A stretch of DNA of 44,380 nt. It comes from an uncultured Erythrobacter sp. Lineage in GTDB: Bacteria > Pseudomonadota > Alphaproteobacteria > Sphingomonadales > Sphingomonadaceae. Shown here one piece after another: positions 34,060 through 43,163 of the stretch. The stretch lies in assembly GCA_947499095.1 (NCBI GenBank), contig CANMMR010000013.1:1-44380 (forward strand). The letters are read 5' to 3'. How positions within the stretch are numbered: position 1 is the stretch's first letter; each line of letters begins with the position of its first letter. The notes beneath the pieces were generated by a model that saw only the letters and a program-made list of their open reading frames with translations, was not told the DNA's origin and ran no database searches. Made by a program: the position numbers and the translations under genes.

Positions 34060-36589
34060 CGGGGAATACCCTCGGCAAGAGAGTAAAGATCATGCCCTGC
34101 AGCGCGCAGAACATTATGAAACGTGCGACGATATCCATGGTCACGTTTGTCGGAGTGGTCATGATTCCCCGTGCCTCGCGAAAGGCGAGATAGGCGGCCA
34201 TGATGACAGCAACTACGACCACCTGTCCCTGAAGCACCGAAAGCATGAAGACAGTCGCGCCCATGCCATTCGCGGTGGGCTCAAGACCCGTCGCGAGCCA
34301 ACCAGTCACATCGAGGTATAACGCGCCGACCAGTAGGGCCGCAGCAAGTGCCTCCAGCATCCAGGGCAGGTCTTCGGCAAGCCGCCCTTCTTTCGTTGCG
34401 AGAAACCGACGCCCGCCCCAAGCCGCAAGAAGTGCCGCAACTTCGATCCCGACGATAATTGCGGTTTTGCCGAGGGGCGGAGGCGCACTCCAGACTTCGG
34501 GATTGATGCCATAGAGATAGAGATAGGCGAACACGGCCATGAAGCCGATCATGCCGATTACGACCATCAAAGTGTTCAACGCCCACCAGCCGTGGCTTTT
34601 CGGCCCAGTGATTGCGATCGGAACCTCGATACCGCCGCCGATGTCGGCGCTTTCCTGTTTGATAGGACGGTCGGTTTCCCAAAGCCATCGGAGCGCGCTC
34701 AGCACTGCTACTATCCCGCAAAACACAGCAAAGGCGTAGCCCTGCACCGTCAGCGAGAGGAAGAAGAGAGCGGTGAACACAGCGGCTGACAATGGCCATG
34801 GCGACGGGCCGGGCATGAGTTGAACGTATTGTGGTTCAGCCATCACTGTCGAGGTTATCAGCGTCTCGCGCTGGCCAGTGGCAGAGTTCGGAAGGAAATA
34901 TCGGCCTTCTTCGACCTCTTTCGAGATTTGGGGGCGATCCCACAAGGGTTCACGCGACGTGACCAGCGGGATCGAGCGAGTGGAGTACAACCCGGTGGGA
35001 AGCCATTCGAGGGTGCCGCCGCCGTAGATATTGCCTGCGTCATCATGAACCGTGAAACGAAAGCGGCGAGCGAGATCGAACAGGAACAGCAGAATGCCAG
35101 CGGCCATCACGAAAGCGCCGACGGTGGACACCAGATTTAGCAGATCGAGATCACGTCCGGGCAAATAGGTATAGACTCTGCGTGGCATGCCCATGAGGCC
35201 GGTCAGGTGCATGGGGAAGAAAGTGATGTGCAGACCCGCGAACATCAGCCCGAAGACCCACTTCCCAACACGCTCAGATAGCGCCCGGCTGCTGGTCATG
35301 CCATGCCAGTGGTAGAATGCGGCAAACATCGGGAAAACCATGCCGCCCATGAGCACGTAGTGGAGGTGGGCGACGATGAAATAGGTGTCATGCGCCTGCC
35401 AATCGAAGGGTACCATGCCTACCATCACGCCGGTCAACCCACCCATCGTGAAAATTACCACGCTCCCGACCACGAATAGCGCAGGAGTAGTCCATCTGAT
35501 CTTGCCGCTGGCCAGCGTCGCAATCCAGCAGAAGACCTGGATGCCCGCAGGCAGACTGACCGCCATGCTGGCGGCGGAGAAATAGCCTGCAGAAACGCGC
35601 GGCATGTCGGTAGTGAACATGTGATGCGCCCAGACGCCGAAGCTGATGAAACCGGTAGCGACCAGCGCCAGGACGTTGAGACGGTACCCAACGAGCGGGA
35701 CCTTCGCGACTGCGGCCACCATCATGCTCATCAAACCTGCGGCAGGAATGAAGATGATGTAGACTTCCGGATGGCCGAAGAACCAGAAGAGGTGTTGCCA
35801 CAGCATCGGATCGCCGCCGCGAAGTGCATCGAAGAAGGGCCAGTTGAACGCTCGTTCGATTTCTAACAGCATGGTGCACAGGATCACGCTGGGAAAAGCG
35901 ACCACAATCATTACCGCGAACACCAGCATTGCCCACGCAAACATCGGCATCTTGTCGAGGGTCATCCCAGGCGCACGGGTGCGTAGCACGCCCACGATGA
36001 TCTCGATCGCTCCTGCAATGGCCGAGATCTCGATGAAGCCGATGCCGAGCAACCAGAAGTCGGTATTAATGCCGGGACTGAAGGCAATGCTCGTCAGTGG
36101 AGGGTACATGAACCAGCCGCCGTCAGGGGCCAGCCCCACGAACAGCGAGAGGAAGAACATCGTCCCACCCACGAAATAGGCCCAGAAAGCGAAGGCCGAC
36201 AGCCTGGGGAACGGTAGATCGCGTGCCGCCAACATCTGCGGCAACAGCATGATCCCGATCGCCTCCACCATTGGCACGGCAAACAGGAACATCATCACCG
36301 TTCCATGCATCGTGAAAAACTGGTTGTAGGTGTCGACGCCGAGGAAATCCTGCATCGGAGCGGCGAGCTGAACGCGCATGCCCAGCGCCAGAATCCCCGC
36401 TGCAAGGAAGAAGCCGAAAGCGGTGACGACGTACCAGAAGCCGACGTAGTTGTTATTAACCGCGGTAAGGCGTGCCCACCCTTTGGGGGCGCGCCAGATG
36501 CGGTTCAGTTCCTCGACTTCGCTATCGGGACGCTTCTCGGTGGGGAAGCGCTCGTAGAGCGCATGATCGAATCCCGTCTCGGATCTCAT
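34052..36589 (-). CDS. ctaD: Cytochrome c oxidase subunit I-III fusion, caa3 type
   Basis: The protein has 845 residues. Residues 1-560 form the haem-copper subunit I: FTMHGTVMMFLFAVP gives the low-spin haem His, FFGHPEVYIIFIP the CuB His-Tyr pair and the helix VI Glu of A1-type oxidases, AHHMFTTDMP the two CuB histidines, and FIVAHLHYVLMGG the haem a3/a ligands. From about 590 a subunit III domain follows (HGWWALNTLMVVIGMIGFMAVFAYLYLY, then further helices to the end). I-III fusions are known in caa3 oxidases of Thermus and others. It reduces O2 at the inner membrane and pumps protons. ATG 36589 overlaps the CoxII stop by 4 bases. Confidence 0.94.
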   Translation of the reverse strand: MRSETGFDHALYERFPTEKRPDSEVEELNRIWRAPKGWARLTAVNNNYVGFWYVVTAFGFFLAAGILALGMRVQLAAPMQDFLGVDTYNQFFTMHGTVMMFLFAVPMVEAIGIMLLPQMLAARDLPFPRLSAFAFWAYFVGGTMFFLSLFVGLAPDGGWFMYPPLTSIAFSPGINTDFWLLGIGFIEISAIAGAIEIIVGVLRTRAPGMTLDKMPMFAWAMLVFAVMIVVAFPSVILCTMLLEIERAFNWPFFDALRGGDPMLWQHLFWFFGHPEVYIIFIPAAGLMSMMVAAVAKVPLVGYRLNVLALVATGFISFGVWAHHMFTTDMPRVSAGYFSAASMAVSLPAGIQVFCWIATLASGKIRWTTPALFVVGSVVIFTMGGLTGVMVGMVPFDWQAHDTYFIVAHLHYVLMGGMVFPMFAAFYHWHGMTSSRALSERVGKWVFGLMFAGLHITFFPMHLTGLMGMPRRVYTYLPGRDLDLLNLVSTVGAFVMAAGILLFLFDLARRFRFTVHDDAGNIYGGGTLEWLPTGLYSTRSIPLVTSREPLWDRPQISKEVEEGRYFLPNSATGQRETLITSTVMAEPQYVQLMPGPSPWPLSAAVFTALFFLSLTVQGYAFAVFCGIVAVLSALRWLWETDRPIKQESADIGGGIEVPIAITGPKSHGWWALNTLMVVIGMIGFMAVFAYLYLYGINPEVWSAPPPLGKTAIIVGIEVAALLAAWGGRRFLATKEGRLAEDLPWMLEALAAALLVGALYLDVTGWLATGLEPTANGMGATVFMLSVLQGQVVVVAVIMAAYLAFREARGIMTTPTNVTMDIVARFIMFCALQGMIFTLLPRVFPGV

Positions 36590-37632
36590 TTCTGCTGCTC
36601 AAGCCAGATCGCGATAGCTTCAAGCTCGTCGGCATTGAGCATGTCATAGCTCGGCATGCGATTGCCGGGTTTGAGCGATTGGCTGTCGCCTATCCAGCCG
36701 ATGAGGGTACCGCGATTGTTCGGCAATATACCCGCGCCCAGCGTACGGCGTGATCCGACATAGGTGAGGTCCGGACCAGCAAGGCCATTCGCCTCTGTCC
36801 CGGCTACACGATGGCACGCAGCACAACCGGATTGCATGAAAAGTTGCTGCCCGGACAGCTGATCAGAATTTGCGTCAGCGCCTGCATCCGGGCGCAAGTC
36901 CGCTGACTGCTCCGAAGCGACCGTCATTGAGGCGGATAGTGGTTCTTCTGGCGTGGCTATGCCGCGCCCCGCCGAAACGAGACGCTCGTTCCGTTCCGCA
37001 AACCATTCACGGAAATCGCCGTCCTCATGGGCTACAGCAACGAAGCCCATCAGCGCATGTTGCCGCCCGCAATACTCCGCGCACACCCCGCCGAACTCTC
37101 CTGCGCGATCTGCTTCGATCCTCAGTAGAGTGCGGCGCCCGGGAATCATGTCCTTCTTTCCCGAGAGATGCGGCACCCAGAAGCTGTGGATCACATCGGC
37201 GGATTCCAATTCAAGCACCACCGGACGTCCGACAGGAATGTGGATCTCGTTCGCATCTTCCATCACGACCGCGCCCGATGGGTCCAGATACTGAACACGG
37301 AACCACCACATCTCGCCGGTAACGCGAATGCGCATTTCGTCCCCGCGGATCGGCTCTGTCAGGCTGGCCGTAAGAGTGAGTCCCCACACCAGTAGTGCGG
37401 TCAATACGATGCCGGGAAAGGCCACCCCGCCGAGCCAGATCGCGCGTTCGCCTCCTAGCTTCGCCTTCCACTTGTCCGGTCCCTTGATGGCGACCCAGAG
37501 AGCAAGCACCACGACCAATGTGACGAAAGTGCCCAAACCGAATAGCGACCACGCCAAGGTGGTGACCCTGCCCGAAAAGGGACCTGCCGGATCAAGTACC
37601 GGAGGTGGCCAACCCCAGAGTGCGTCAATCAT
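36586..37632 (-). CDS. ctaC: Cytochrome c oxidase subunit II with C-terminal cytochrome c
   Basis: About 348 residues. ATG 37632 is chosen because it overlaps the preceding cytochrome gene's stop; ATG 37644 would add four residues. Two transmembrane helices at about 25-50 and 70-92 are followed by the cupredoxin with its CuA site: DVIHSFWVP supplies the first His, GVCAEYCGRQHALM the two Cys, the Glu carbonyl position, His and Met. From about 265 comes a fused cytochrome c, with GCAACH binding haem and a late Met in NRMPSYD as sixth ligand. This is the caa3 arrangement in which the oxidase carries its own cytochrome c. Confidence 0.94.
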   Translation of the reverse strand: MIDALWGWPPPVLDPAGPFSGRVTTLAWSLFGLGTFVTLVVVLALWVAIKGPDKWKAKLGGERAIWLGGVAFPGIVLTALLVWGLTLTASLTEPIRGDEMRIRVTGEMWWFRVQYLDPSGAVVMEDANEIHIPVGRPVVLELESADVIHSFWVPHLSGKKDMIPGRRTLLRIEADRAGEFGGVCAEYCGRQHALMGFVAVAHEDGDFREWFAERNERLVSAGRGIATPEEPLSASMTVASEQSADLRPDAGADANSDQLSGQQLFMQSGCAACHRVAGTEANGLAGPDLTYVGSRRTLGAGILPNNRGTLIGWIGDSQSLKPGNRMPSYDMLNADELEAIAIWLEQQK

Positions 37633-38038
37633 GGTCGAGACCATACAAATAGGCTGCGATATCTGCCGCCTCAGCCTCGCTAATTGGCATTGGCGGCATG
37701 GAAGAGCCCTCCTTCACGGCAGGTGCGTTGCGGATGAAGGCCGCCAATACATCCGGCCGGTTCGGCAATTGACCAGCTATCAAGCCGACATCATCGAAGC
37801 CCTCAAGCGATGGTCCCAAGCGCCCGGATGGCCAGTCCAGCCCGGGGATTTCGTGGCAAGATCCACAGCCTGCGCGCTTGATTGCTGCTAAGCCCCGATC
37901 CTTCGGGCCGGTAGCCGGCTCTCGCCGCGTCTCAACCGGCTCCTTGCATCCGGCAAGCGGTGCACAAGCGGCTAAGGCTACGCCAGTCACGATGGCTTTC
38001 CAATTCCGATGCCGATGCTCCACACTCCCCATTCCCAT
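37625..38038 (-). CDS. c-type cytochrome lipoprotein
   Basis: The protein is 137 residues. A signal with lipobox-like LAGC (near residue 31) is followed by a single haem motif, GCGSCH near 58, and a likely Met ligand in SSMPPMP near 115. It is therefore a membrane-anchored periplasmic monohaem cytochrome. It precedes CoxII and overlaps it by 8 bases, and may be an extra electron carrier for the oxidase. Start could be ATG 38038 or ATG 38032. Its start is 38 bases from the divergent dihaem cytochrome gene. Confidence 0.88.
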   Translation of the reverse strand: MGMGSVEHRHRNWKAIVTGVALAACAPLAGCKEPVETRREPATGPKDRGLAAIKRAGCGSCHEIPGLDWPSGRLGPSLEGFDDVGLIAGQLPNRPDVLAAFIRNAPAVKEGSSMPPMPISEAEAADIAAYLYGLDHD

Positions 38039-38076
38039 GGGAACCGGACAATTGCACGCTTCGTTCCCGCCAGACG

Positions 38077-38778
38077 ATGCTTTTCCGCCCTAACCTGTCC
38101 GTCGCCGCCCTTTCCATGGCGCTGGCGTCATGCAGTCCTGCCCCGACCGACGATCCATTCGACGACACCGGCGAATTGATTGCCTTATCGGGCGGGGACG
38201 CGGGTCCGCAGGCCGCTTGCCACACTTGTCATGGGCTGAACGGTCGCGGCGACGGAGCGTTGGTGCCGAGGATAGCGGGGATGGATGCCGGATATTTGGT
38301 CCGTCAGCTGGGTTTTTATGCGGACGGGCAACGTAGTCATCCACAAATGACTTGGCTTGCAGGTCGACTAAATACCGAGGAGCGATTGGCTGTGTCAGCC
38401 TATTACGCGGCTATGGATTTTCCGGAGGACGTGCAAGGCAGCAAGGGTGAACCTGAACCCACTTGCGAGATCGCGAAAGCATACGAGATCTACCATGTAG
38501 GCTTCCCCGAACGCGCTCTATCGTCTTGCGCGTCTTGCCATGGAGAAACCGGTCTCGGTTCGGGTGCCGGCAATCCAGCCTTGGTTGGTCAGAGCGCGGC
38601 GTACCACGCCGAACAATTGCGCCGTTGGCGAAATGGTGAGCGATATGGCGATGGGCTGAACGTCATGCACGATGCGGCCAGCAAGCTGAGAGAGGACGAG
38701 ATCAGCCCACTCGCGGCGTATATTGCGTATGGTCCGGCGCCGTCTCGTCGTCCCGAATTTCCGGAAGAATGCCCCTGA
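38077..38778 (+). CDS. Dihaem cytochrome c, c4-like, lipoprotein
   Basis: The protein is 233 residues from ATG 38077. Signal and lipobox: LSVAALSMALASC. Two cytochrome c domains follow: CHTCHG near 49 with a candidate axial Met in SHPQMTWLAG, and CASCHG near 149 with Met in LNVMHDAASKL. This two-domain layout is that of cytochromes c4. It is the only plus-strand gene in the block, divergent from the monohaem cytochrome, and its last 77 bases overlap the cytochrome b561 gene in antisense. It probably carries electrons between cytochrome b561 or dehydrogenases and the oxidase. Confidence 0.88.
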   Translation: MLFRPNLSVAALSMALASCSPAPTDDPFDDTGELIALSGGDAGPQAACHTCHGLNGRGDGALVPRIAGMDAGYLVRQLGFYADGQRSHPQMTWLAGRLNTEERLAVSAYYAAMDFPEDVQGSKGEPEPTCEIAKAYEIYHVGFPERALSSCASCHGETGLGSGAGNPALVGQSAAYHAEQLRRWRNGERYGDGLNVMHDAASKLREDEISPLAAYIAYGPAPSRRPEFPEECP

Positions 38779-39352
38779 CTGTATCGTCGCGATCCCAGAA
38801 ATGGTGTTTCAATGCCGCAATAACATGCAGCGGCACCAACAATGCGAGGCCGATCACGCCTAGGACATGAAGGCTCTCCGCCCAATCAAGCACTTTATAT
38901 TGCCATGCGGGGGTGAGTGAATGAAACGGCATTGGGGGTATCGCGACCAGTCCGGCAAGGCGCAGAGGTTGGACCGGCTGTATTGCAGACCACATCGCCC
39001 ATCCGCTCAGCGGAAGTAGCGCGAACAGGCCATAGAAAAGGTACTGTGTGATATGTGCTGCCGTGCTCTGCCAGCCTGGCGCATCGGCGTCGTTGACCGG
39101 ATCGGGGACGAATAGTCGCCAGCCAAACCTCAAGATGGCGAGGAACAAGATGGTCAGCCCCAACTCGCTATGCAGTTCGTAGGTAGCAAGCTTGCTAGCC
39201 CCGACCGGATAGCGCGACATCATCCAACCTGAGCCGAGCTGAAAGAGCACCAGCCCTGCCATGATCCAGTGGAACCAGACACCGACTGGCGAATACTTCC
39301 CCTGCTCGGTATAGCTGACCGCCCATCTTCGGATCAGGTCACGAAGCCTCAT
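38702..39352 (-). CDS. Cytochrome b561-type membrane protein
   Basis: The protein is 216 residues with four transmembrane helices. Haem b histidines are visible in VWFHWIMAGLVLFQ near 27, in YELHSELGLTI near 61, in the third helix region, and in LHVLGVIGLALLVPLHVIAALKHHF near 165-190. Family members exchange electrons between quinone and periplasmic partners. It overlaps ctaG by ATGA and the dihaem cytochrome gene by 77 bases in antisense. The role here, quinol to cytochrome c transfer, is inferred. Confidence 0.9.
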   Translation of the reverse strand: MRLRDLIRRWAVSYTEQGKYSPVGVWFHWIMAGLVLFQLGSGWMMSRYPVGASKLATYELHSELGLTILFLAILRFGWRLFVPDPVNDADAPGWQSTAAHITQYLFYGLFALLPLSGWAMWSAIQPVQPLRLAGLVAIPPMPFHSLTPAWQYKVLDWAESLHVLGVIGLALLVPLHVIAALKHHFWDRDDTVRGILPEIRDDETAPDHTQYTPRVG

Positions 39353-39990
39353 GCAGGCGCTCTGCTACCGAGCGATCGATAAAGTATCGTCAAAGCGGCA
39401 ACTAGGTAGACCAAGCTCGCCGGGGCCCACATGATGATGCCCGCAATCTGCTGATCCTCGATCGGCGAGAGACCCCAAAACTGCGTCGTCAGCCAATGTG
39501 GCGCAAAGTAGGCTCGGTGTGCAAAGGTCAACAACGCACCGAGTGCACTCATCGCGACCATCGTTGCCAGCAAAGCCGTCGCGGCCGCGGGTGCTGGCGA
39601 TCGGATGACCTTTATCCACCAAACCGCAGCCGTGGCGAAGATGCTGATTTGCATGAGCCAAAAAATGCCGTCGCTGCTCATGGCGCCTTCGTAGAAAGGA
39701 GGCGCATGCCAGAGCCAGAACGTGAGCCCATGAATCGCTGTCCAGACGGTCAAGGTGCCGGAAATTTCGGTTTCCTCGGCCCGGAAGGCGGCAACGATCA
39801 AGGGGGCGAGCATAGTGGTCAGTATGACATCATGAACGATACGCACTGTAAACAAAGCCGACCCGAGAGCGCAGAAAGGGCTGATGTAGAGAAAACAGAA
39901 CACGACCGCGGCTGTGTATGCCGGCGTTGCCCTTAGTCTGTCGCGTTTCCAATAGGCGACCGCCGCGAAGACCAGCATACACGCCAGCAA
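39349..39990 (-). CDS. ctaG: caa3 oxidase assembly protein CtaG
   Basis: CtaG of the caa3 type helps metallate the oxidase. From ATG 39990 there are 213 residues with six to seven hydrophobic segments and the family's LWHAPPFYEGA near 95 and IEDQQIAGIIMWAPASLVYL near 180. The homologous reading clearly begins earlier in the same frame: LPYCGKAPKPEGWLNQWNFAPELL, codons at about 40062-40000, matches the family's N-terminal PYCGxAP...W motif. No ATG or GTG lies in that extension before TAA at 40098-40100; CTG 40068 and rare ATT codons are the only options. Either an unusual start is used or the ancestral start was lost and a shortened protein is made. Confidence 0.85.
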   Translation of the reverse strand: MLACMLVFAAVAYWKRDRLRATPAYTAAVVFCFLYISPFCALGSALFTVRIVHDVILTTMLAPLIVAAFRAEETEISGTLTVWTAIHGLTFWLWHAPPFYEGAMSSDGIFWLMQISIFATAAVWWIKVIRSPAPAAATALLATMVAMSALGALLTFAHRAYFAPHWLTTQFWGLSPIEDQQIAGIIMWAPASLVYLVAALTILYRSLGSRAPA

Positions 39991-40100
39991 TTCTGGCGCG
40001 AAATTCCATTGGTTTAACCAGCCCTCTGGCTTTGGAGCTTTGCCACAATAGGGAAGCCAAACGTGCAGCGGTCGTCTCCGGTCAGAGTTAAGCTGGATAA

Positions 40101-40620
40101 TTTAGAAAGCGCTGGCGCAGGGAATGGTTTCGAATGCCGGAAAGTGATTTCGCAACCGTTTCTACGTTTGGCTGGGCAATATCAATCACTCGCCAACGGC
40201 AACTGGTCACGTGCTTCCAGTCCTACAGGGCGCTCGAGGGCTTCCTGAGCTTTCTTCAAGAGTTCTGCAGTCAGGCCGGTAGTCCGTGCCGGGAGAGGGG
40301 TGCCATCGCCCATTTCACCATTGGTCTCGATGTCTTCGATCTAGGCTGACATGCAGGGTGTTGGGATTTTTTGACACAAGACGAACTCGCCTTTGCAGAG
40401 GCCGGTCCACAATCGTATTGCTTGATGGCAGTCGGCTTTCTGCCTTGCCGGACCGACAAGCGGACTTTCCGCTACCGGCCCCAAAGCTGCCATTCGGGGC
40501 GCAACTTCGCTGAATGACGAGAATGGGGCCGATTGCAGACTGGCCGCTATCAGGCCTGAAGCTGCTCAAAGCCGACGCAGGTGAGCAGAGGATCAAGATT
40601 GATCGCATCGGAGATCCTAC
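40101..40620. other. Intergenic stretch, one possible small ORF
   Basis: About 520 bases without a supported gene. On the minus strand 40313-40182 could encode 43 residues (MGDGTPLPARTTGLTAELLKKAQ...), coding-like in composition but with no known family and no ribosome site; it may be a remnant. Nothing else stands out. Confidence 0.4.
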
Positions 40621-40662
40621 TTGACGCGTGACGCACTCTTCCATATTTCGATAGTTGTCGAA
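40621..40662 (+). promoter_or_regulatory. arsR promoter with candidate ArsR operator
   Basis: TTGACG (40621-40626) and TATTTC (40644-40649) are 17 bases apart. The inverted repeat TTCGA (40647-40651), 6-base spacer, TCGAA (40658-40662) overlaps the -10 and resembles ArsR boxes of alphaproteobacteria. ArsR would repress here and release on arsenite. Confidence 0.6.
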
Positions 40663-40677
40663 GCATTGGAGTGATCG

Positions 40678-41016
40678 ATGAAACCCGATTGCGTCATTCG
40701 CGCCTTGTCTGCCCTGGCACAGGAGCACCGCCTCGCCGCCTTCCGCCTGCTCGTGCAGGCGGGGGAGCAGGGCGTTGCTGCTGGTGTGCTGGCTGAAAAG
40801 CTCGACGTGCCGCCATCCTCGATGAGCTTCCACTTGGCCCAGCTCGCCAATGCGGGATTGGTAACCCAGCGGCGCGAAAGTCGCTCCATCATTTATTCGG
40901 CGGACTATGCCGCGATGAACAGCCTGATGGGCTACCTCACCGAAAACTGCTGCGGCGGCATTTCCTGCTCCGAAAACGCCGAGTGCTTTCCTTCCTCACA
41001 ACGAAAGAGCGCGTGA
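40678..41016 (+). CDS. arsR: ArsR-family arsenite-responsive repressor
   Basis: The protein is 112 residues. It is a winged helix: ALAQEHRLAAFRLLVQAGEQG, VLAEKLDVPPSSMSFHLAQLANAGLVTQRRESRSIIYS. The C-terminal ENCCGGISC provides a vicinal Cys pair for As(III), unlike the helix-alpha3 CxC of E. coli ArsR, as in other C-terminal-sensing ArsR types. GGAG lies about 6 bases before the ATG. Its TGA overlaps the ATG of arsI. It controls the operon below and probably itself through the repeat at 40647-40662. Confidence 0.92.
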   Translation: MKPDCVIRALSALAQEHRLAAFRLLVQAGEQGVAAGVLAEKLDVPPSSMSFHLAQLANAGLVTQRRESRSIIYSADYAAMNSLMGYLTENCCGGISCSENAECFPSSQRKSA

Positions 41017-41486
41017 TGAAACGCTTTCATGTGCATGTGGGCGTGACCGACATCGACAAGTCGATCACGTTCTATTCCAGTCTGTTTGGCTCCGATCCCA
41101 CGATCGTAAAGGCGGATTACGCCAAGTGGATGCTCGACGATCCCCGCATCAATTTTGCGATCTCGATGCGCGAGGATGCGGCCAAGGGCATCGAGCACGT
41201 CGGCTTACAGGTCGAGGACAAGGCTGAACTCGAAGAGGTCTATGATCGCCTTAAGGCTGCTGATCGACCCGTGCTCGAAGAGGGCGCGACCACCTGTTGC
41301 TATGCGCAATCTGAAAAGAGCTGGATCGCCGATCCCGATGGCGTCGTCTGGGAAGCCTTCCTGACGGATGGCGAGAGCACGACCTACGGCGGCAGTCCCG
41401 ATCTCAATCAGCTCGCCTCCGCCGACGCCGCGTCGAGCGCCTGCTGTGCACCGCAGCTGACACCCGCCAAGACCTCCTGCTGCTGA
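41016..41486 (+). CDS. arsI: ArsI/CadI-family VOC protein, probable C-As lyase
   Basis: The protein is 156 residues from ATG 41016 (TGATG overlap with arsR). This vicinal-oxygen-chelate protein keeps the metal triad: His in FHVHVG, His in IEHVGL and Glu in VWEAF. The vicinal cysteines in ATTCCYAQSEKSW are those that bind methylarsenite in ArsI, an Fe(II)-dependent dioxygenase that demethylates trivalent organoarsenicals. The C-terminus adds further cysteines (SACCAP, TSCC). The same family includes proteins annotated as cadmium-induced CadI, but the ars context favours ArsI. Confidence 0.87.
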   Translation: MKRFHVHVGVTDIDKSITFYSSLFGSDPTIVKADYAKWMLDDPRINFAISMREDAAKGIEHVGLQVEDKAELEEVYDRLKAADRPVLEEGATTCCYAQSEKSWIADPDGVVWEAFLTDGESTTYGGSPDLNQLASADAASSACCAPQLTPAKTSCC

Positions 41487-41495
41487 GGTTACCAA

Positions 41496-41996
41496 ATGTC
41501 CGATCAACCGCTGAACGTGCTGTTTCTGTGCACGGGCAACTCCGCTCGCTCGATCCTGGGCGAAGCAATCCTCAACCATGACGGCGAAGGGCGCTTCAAG
41601 GCTTACAGCGCGGGAAGCAATCCGACCGGCACGGTCAACCCCTGGGCGATCCATACGCTCAAGACACTGGGTTATCCGGCAGAGGGCTATTCTTCCAAGA
41701 GCTGGAGCGAGTTTGCCGATGGACCCGAGTTCGACCTGATCTTTACCGTCTGCGACAGCGCAGCGGCGGAGACGTGTCCGATTTGGCCTGGGCGTCCGAC
41801 CTCGGCACACTGGGGTATTCCCGATCCGGCGGCGGCAGAGGGCAGCGATGCTGAGAAGGCAGCGGCCTTCCTCGATGCCTTCCGCATGCTCAAGAGCCGC
41901 ATCGACCTGATGCTGGCGCTCCCCATTGCGAGCCTTGAGCAGATTGCCTTGCGCGAAAAGTTGCAAGCCATCGGGCATCAGGCAGACGGTCAATGA
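41496..41996 (+). CDS. arsC: Arsenate reductase, low-molecular-weight phosphatase type
   Basis: The protein is 166 residues. The P-loop [11 protein letters not shown] contains the nucleophilic Cys12-Arg pattern (CxxNxxRS), [17 protein letters not shown] near 85-100 carries the additional Cys residues used in thiol relay, and HWGIPDPAA has the general-acid Asp. It reduces As(V) to As(III) for export. It starts 9 bases after arsI and overlaps acr3 by ATGA. Confidence 0.92.
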   Translation: MSDQPLNVLFLCTGNSARSILGEAILNHDGEGRFKAYSAGSNPTGTVNPWAIHTLKTLGYPAEGYSSKSWSEFADGPEFDLIFTVCDSAAAETCPIWPGRPTSAHWGIPDPAAAEGSDAEKAAAFLDAFRMLKSRIDLMLALPIASLEQIALREKLQAIGHQADGQ

Positions 41997-43060
41997 CCGC
42001 CGCCACTGCTGACATCGACGCCCGCGCGGCAGGCTTGGGGCTGTTTGAGAAATGGCTCTCAGTCTGGGTCGGAGGGGCGATCCTTGCTGGGATCGCGCTC
42101 GGCAATATCGCGCCGAAATGGTTCGCCTCGCTAGCGGCCATCGAATACGCCTCGGTCAATCTTGTCGTCGCAGTGCTGATCTGGGCGATGATCTTCCCGA
42201 TGATGGTCGCGGTCGATTTCGGCGCGTTGCGCCGCGTCGGCGACAAGCCTAAAGGGCTCATCATCACGCTGGTCGTAAACTGGCTCATCAAGCCGTTCAC
42301 AATGGCTGCACTCGGCGTGTTGTTCTTCGAGGTCGTCTTTGCTGACCTGATCGCGCCTTCCGATGCTCAGCAATATATCGCTGGGCTGATCCTACTGGGT
42401 GCGGCTCCCTGCACCGCGATGGTGTTCGTGTGGTCGCAGCTCACCAAGGGCGATCCGGCCTATACGTTGGTGCAGGTTGCGGCGAACGATCTCATCATGA
42501 TCGTCGCCTTCGCTCCCATCGTCGCGCTGCTGCTGGGAGTAACCGACATCGCGGTGCCATGGGAGACGCTGCTTCTTTCAGTCGCGCTCTATGTCGTCGT
42601 CCCGCTCGTGGCGGGCGGGATCGTGCGGCATCGGCTCCTCGCGACGCATGGCGGAGACGAGGCGGCAGTGTCCGATTTCACGGGACGCATGAAGCCGCTG
42701 TCGATTATCGGCCTTTTGCTTACGGTGCTCCTGCTGTTCGGATTCCAGGCGGAAACCATCGTCGCCCGCCCGCTGCTAATCGCGCTGATAGCCGTTCCGA
42801 TCATTGTCCAGAGTTATGGCATCTTCCTCATCGCTTATGGCCGGGCCAAAGCATGGAAAGTGGCGCACGCGGTAGCTGCGCCCTGCGCGCTTATCGGCAC
42901 GTCAAACTTTTTCGAACTCGCTGTCGCTGTGGCAATCGGACTGTTCGGGTTGGGAAGCGGTGCTGCTTTGGCTACCGTGGTCGGTGTGCTGGTCGAAGTG
43001 CCGGTGATGCTTTCGCTTGTAGCGATCGCCAACCGGACGCGAAGAAGCTTCTCGACCTAA
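41993..43060 (+). CDS. acr3: Arsenite efflux permease Acr3
   Basis: The protein has 355 residues and ten predicted membrane segments. Family motifs: [21 protein letters not shown] near 60, [34 protein letters not shown] near 135-165 with the essential Cys in the APCTAM segment, and [20 protein letters not shown] near 290. It exports arsenite through the inner membrane. The ATG overlaps the arsC stop, completing a four-gene coupled operon. Confidence 0.93.
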   Translation: MTAATADIDARAAGLGLFEKWLSVWVGGAILAGIALGNIAPKWFASLAAIEYASVNLVVAVLIWAMIFPMMVAVDFGALRRVGDKPKGLIITLVVNWLIKPFTMAALGVLFFEVVFADLIAPSDAQQYIAGLILLGAAPCTAMVFVWSQLTKGDPAYTLVQVAANDLIMIVAFAPIVALLLGVTDIAVPWETLLLSVALYVVVPLVAGGIVRHRLLATHGGDEAAVSDFTGRMKPLSIIGLLLTVLLLFGFQAETIVARPLLIALIAVPIIVQSYGIFLIAYGRAKAWKVAHAVAAPCALIGTSNFFELAVAVAIGLFGLGSGAALATVVGVLVEVPVMLSLVAIANRTRRSFST

Positions 43061-43163
43061 ATTGGGCCGTATGCGGAATGGCAACCGTCCTTGGTATCCT
43101 TGGGAAAGCGGACGCTCATTAGACCTAATCGCGCGCCAATCGTGTTTGGCCTAAGACCCGACC

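Noticed and set aside
40315..40833. 172-codon minus-strand frame before arsR
   Set aside because: It covers the ars promoter and the arsR coding region in antisense and has no family features.
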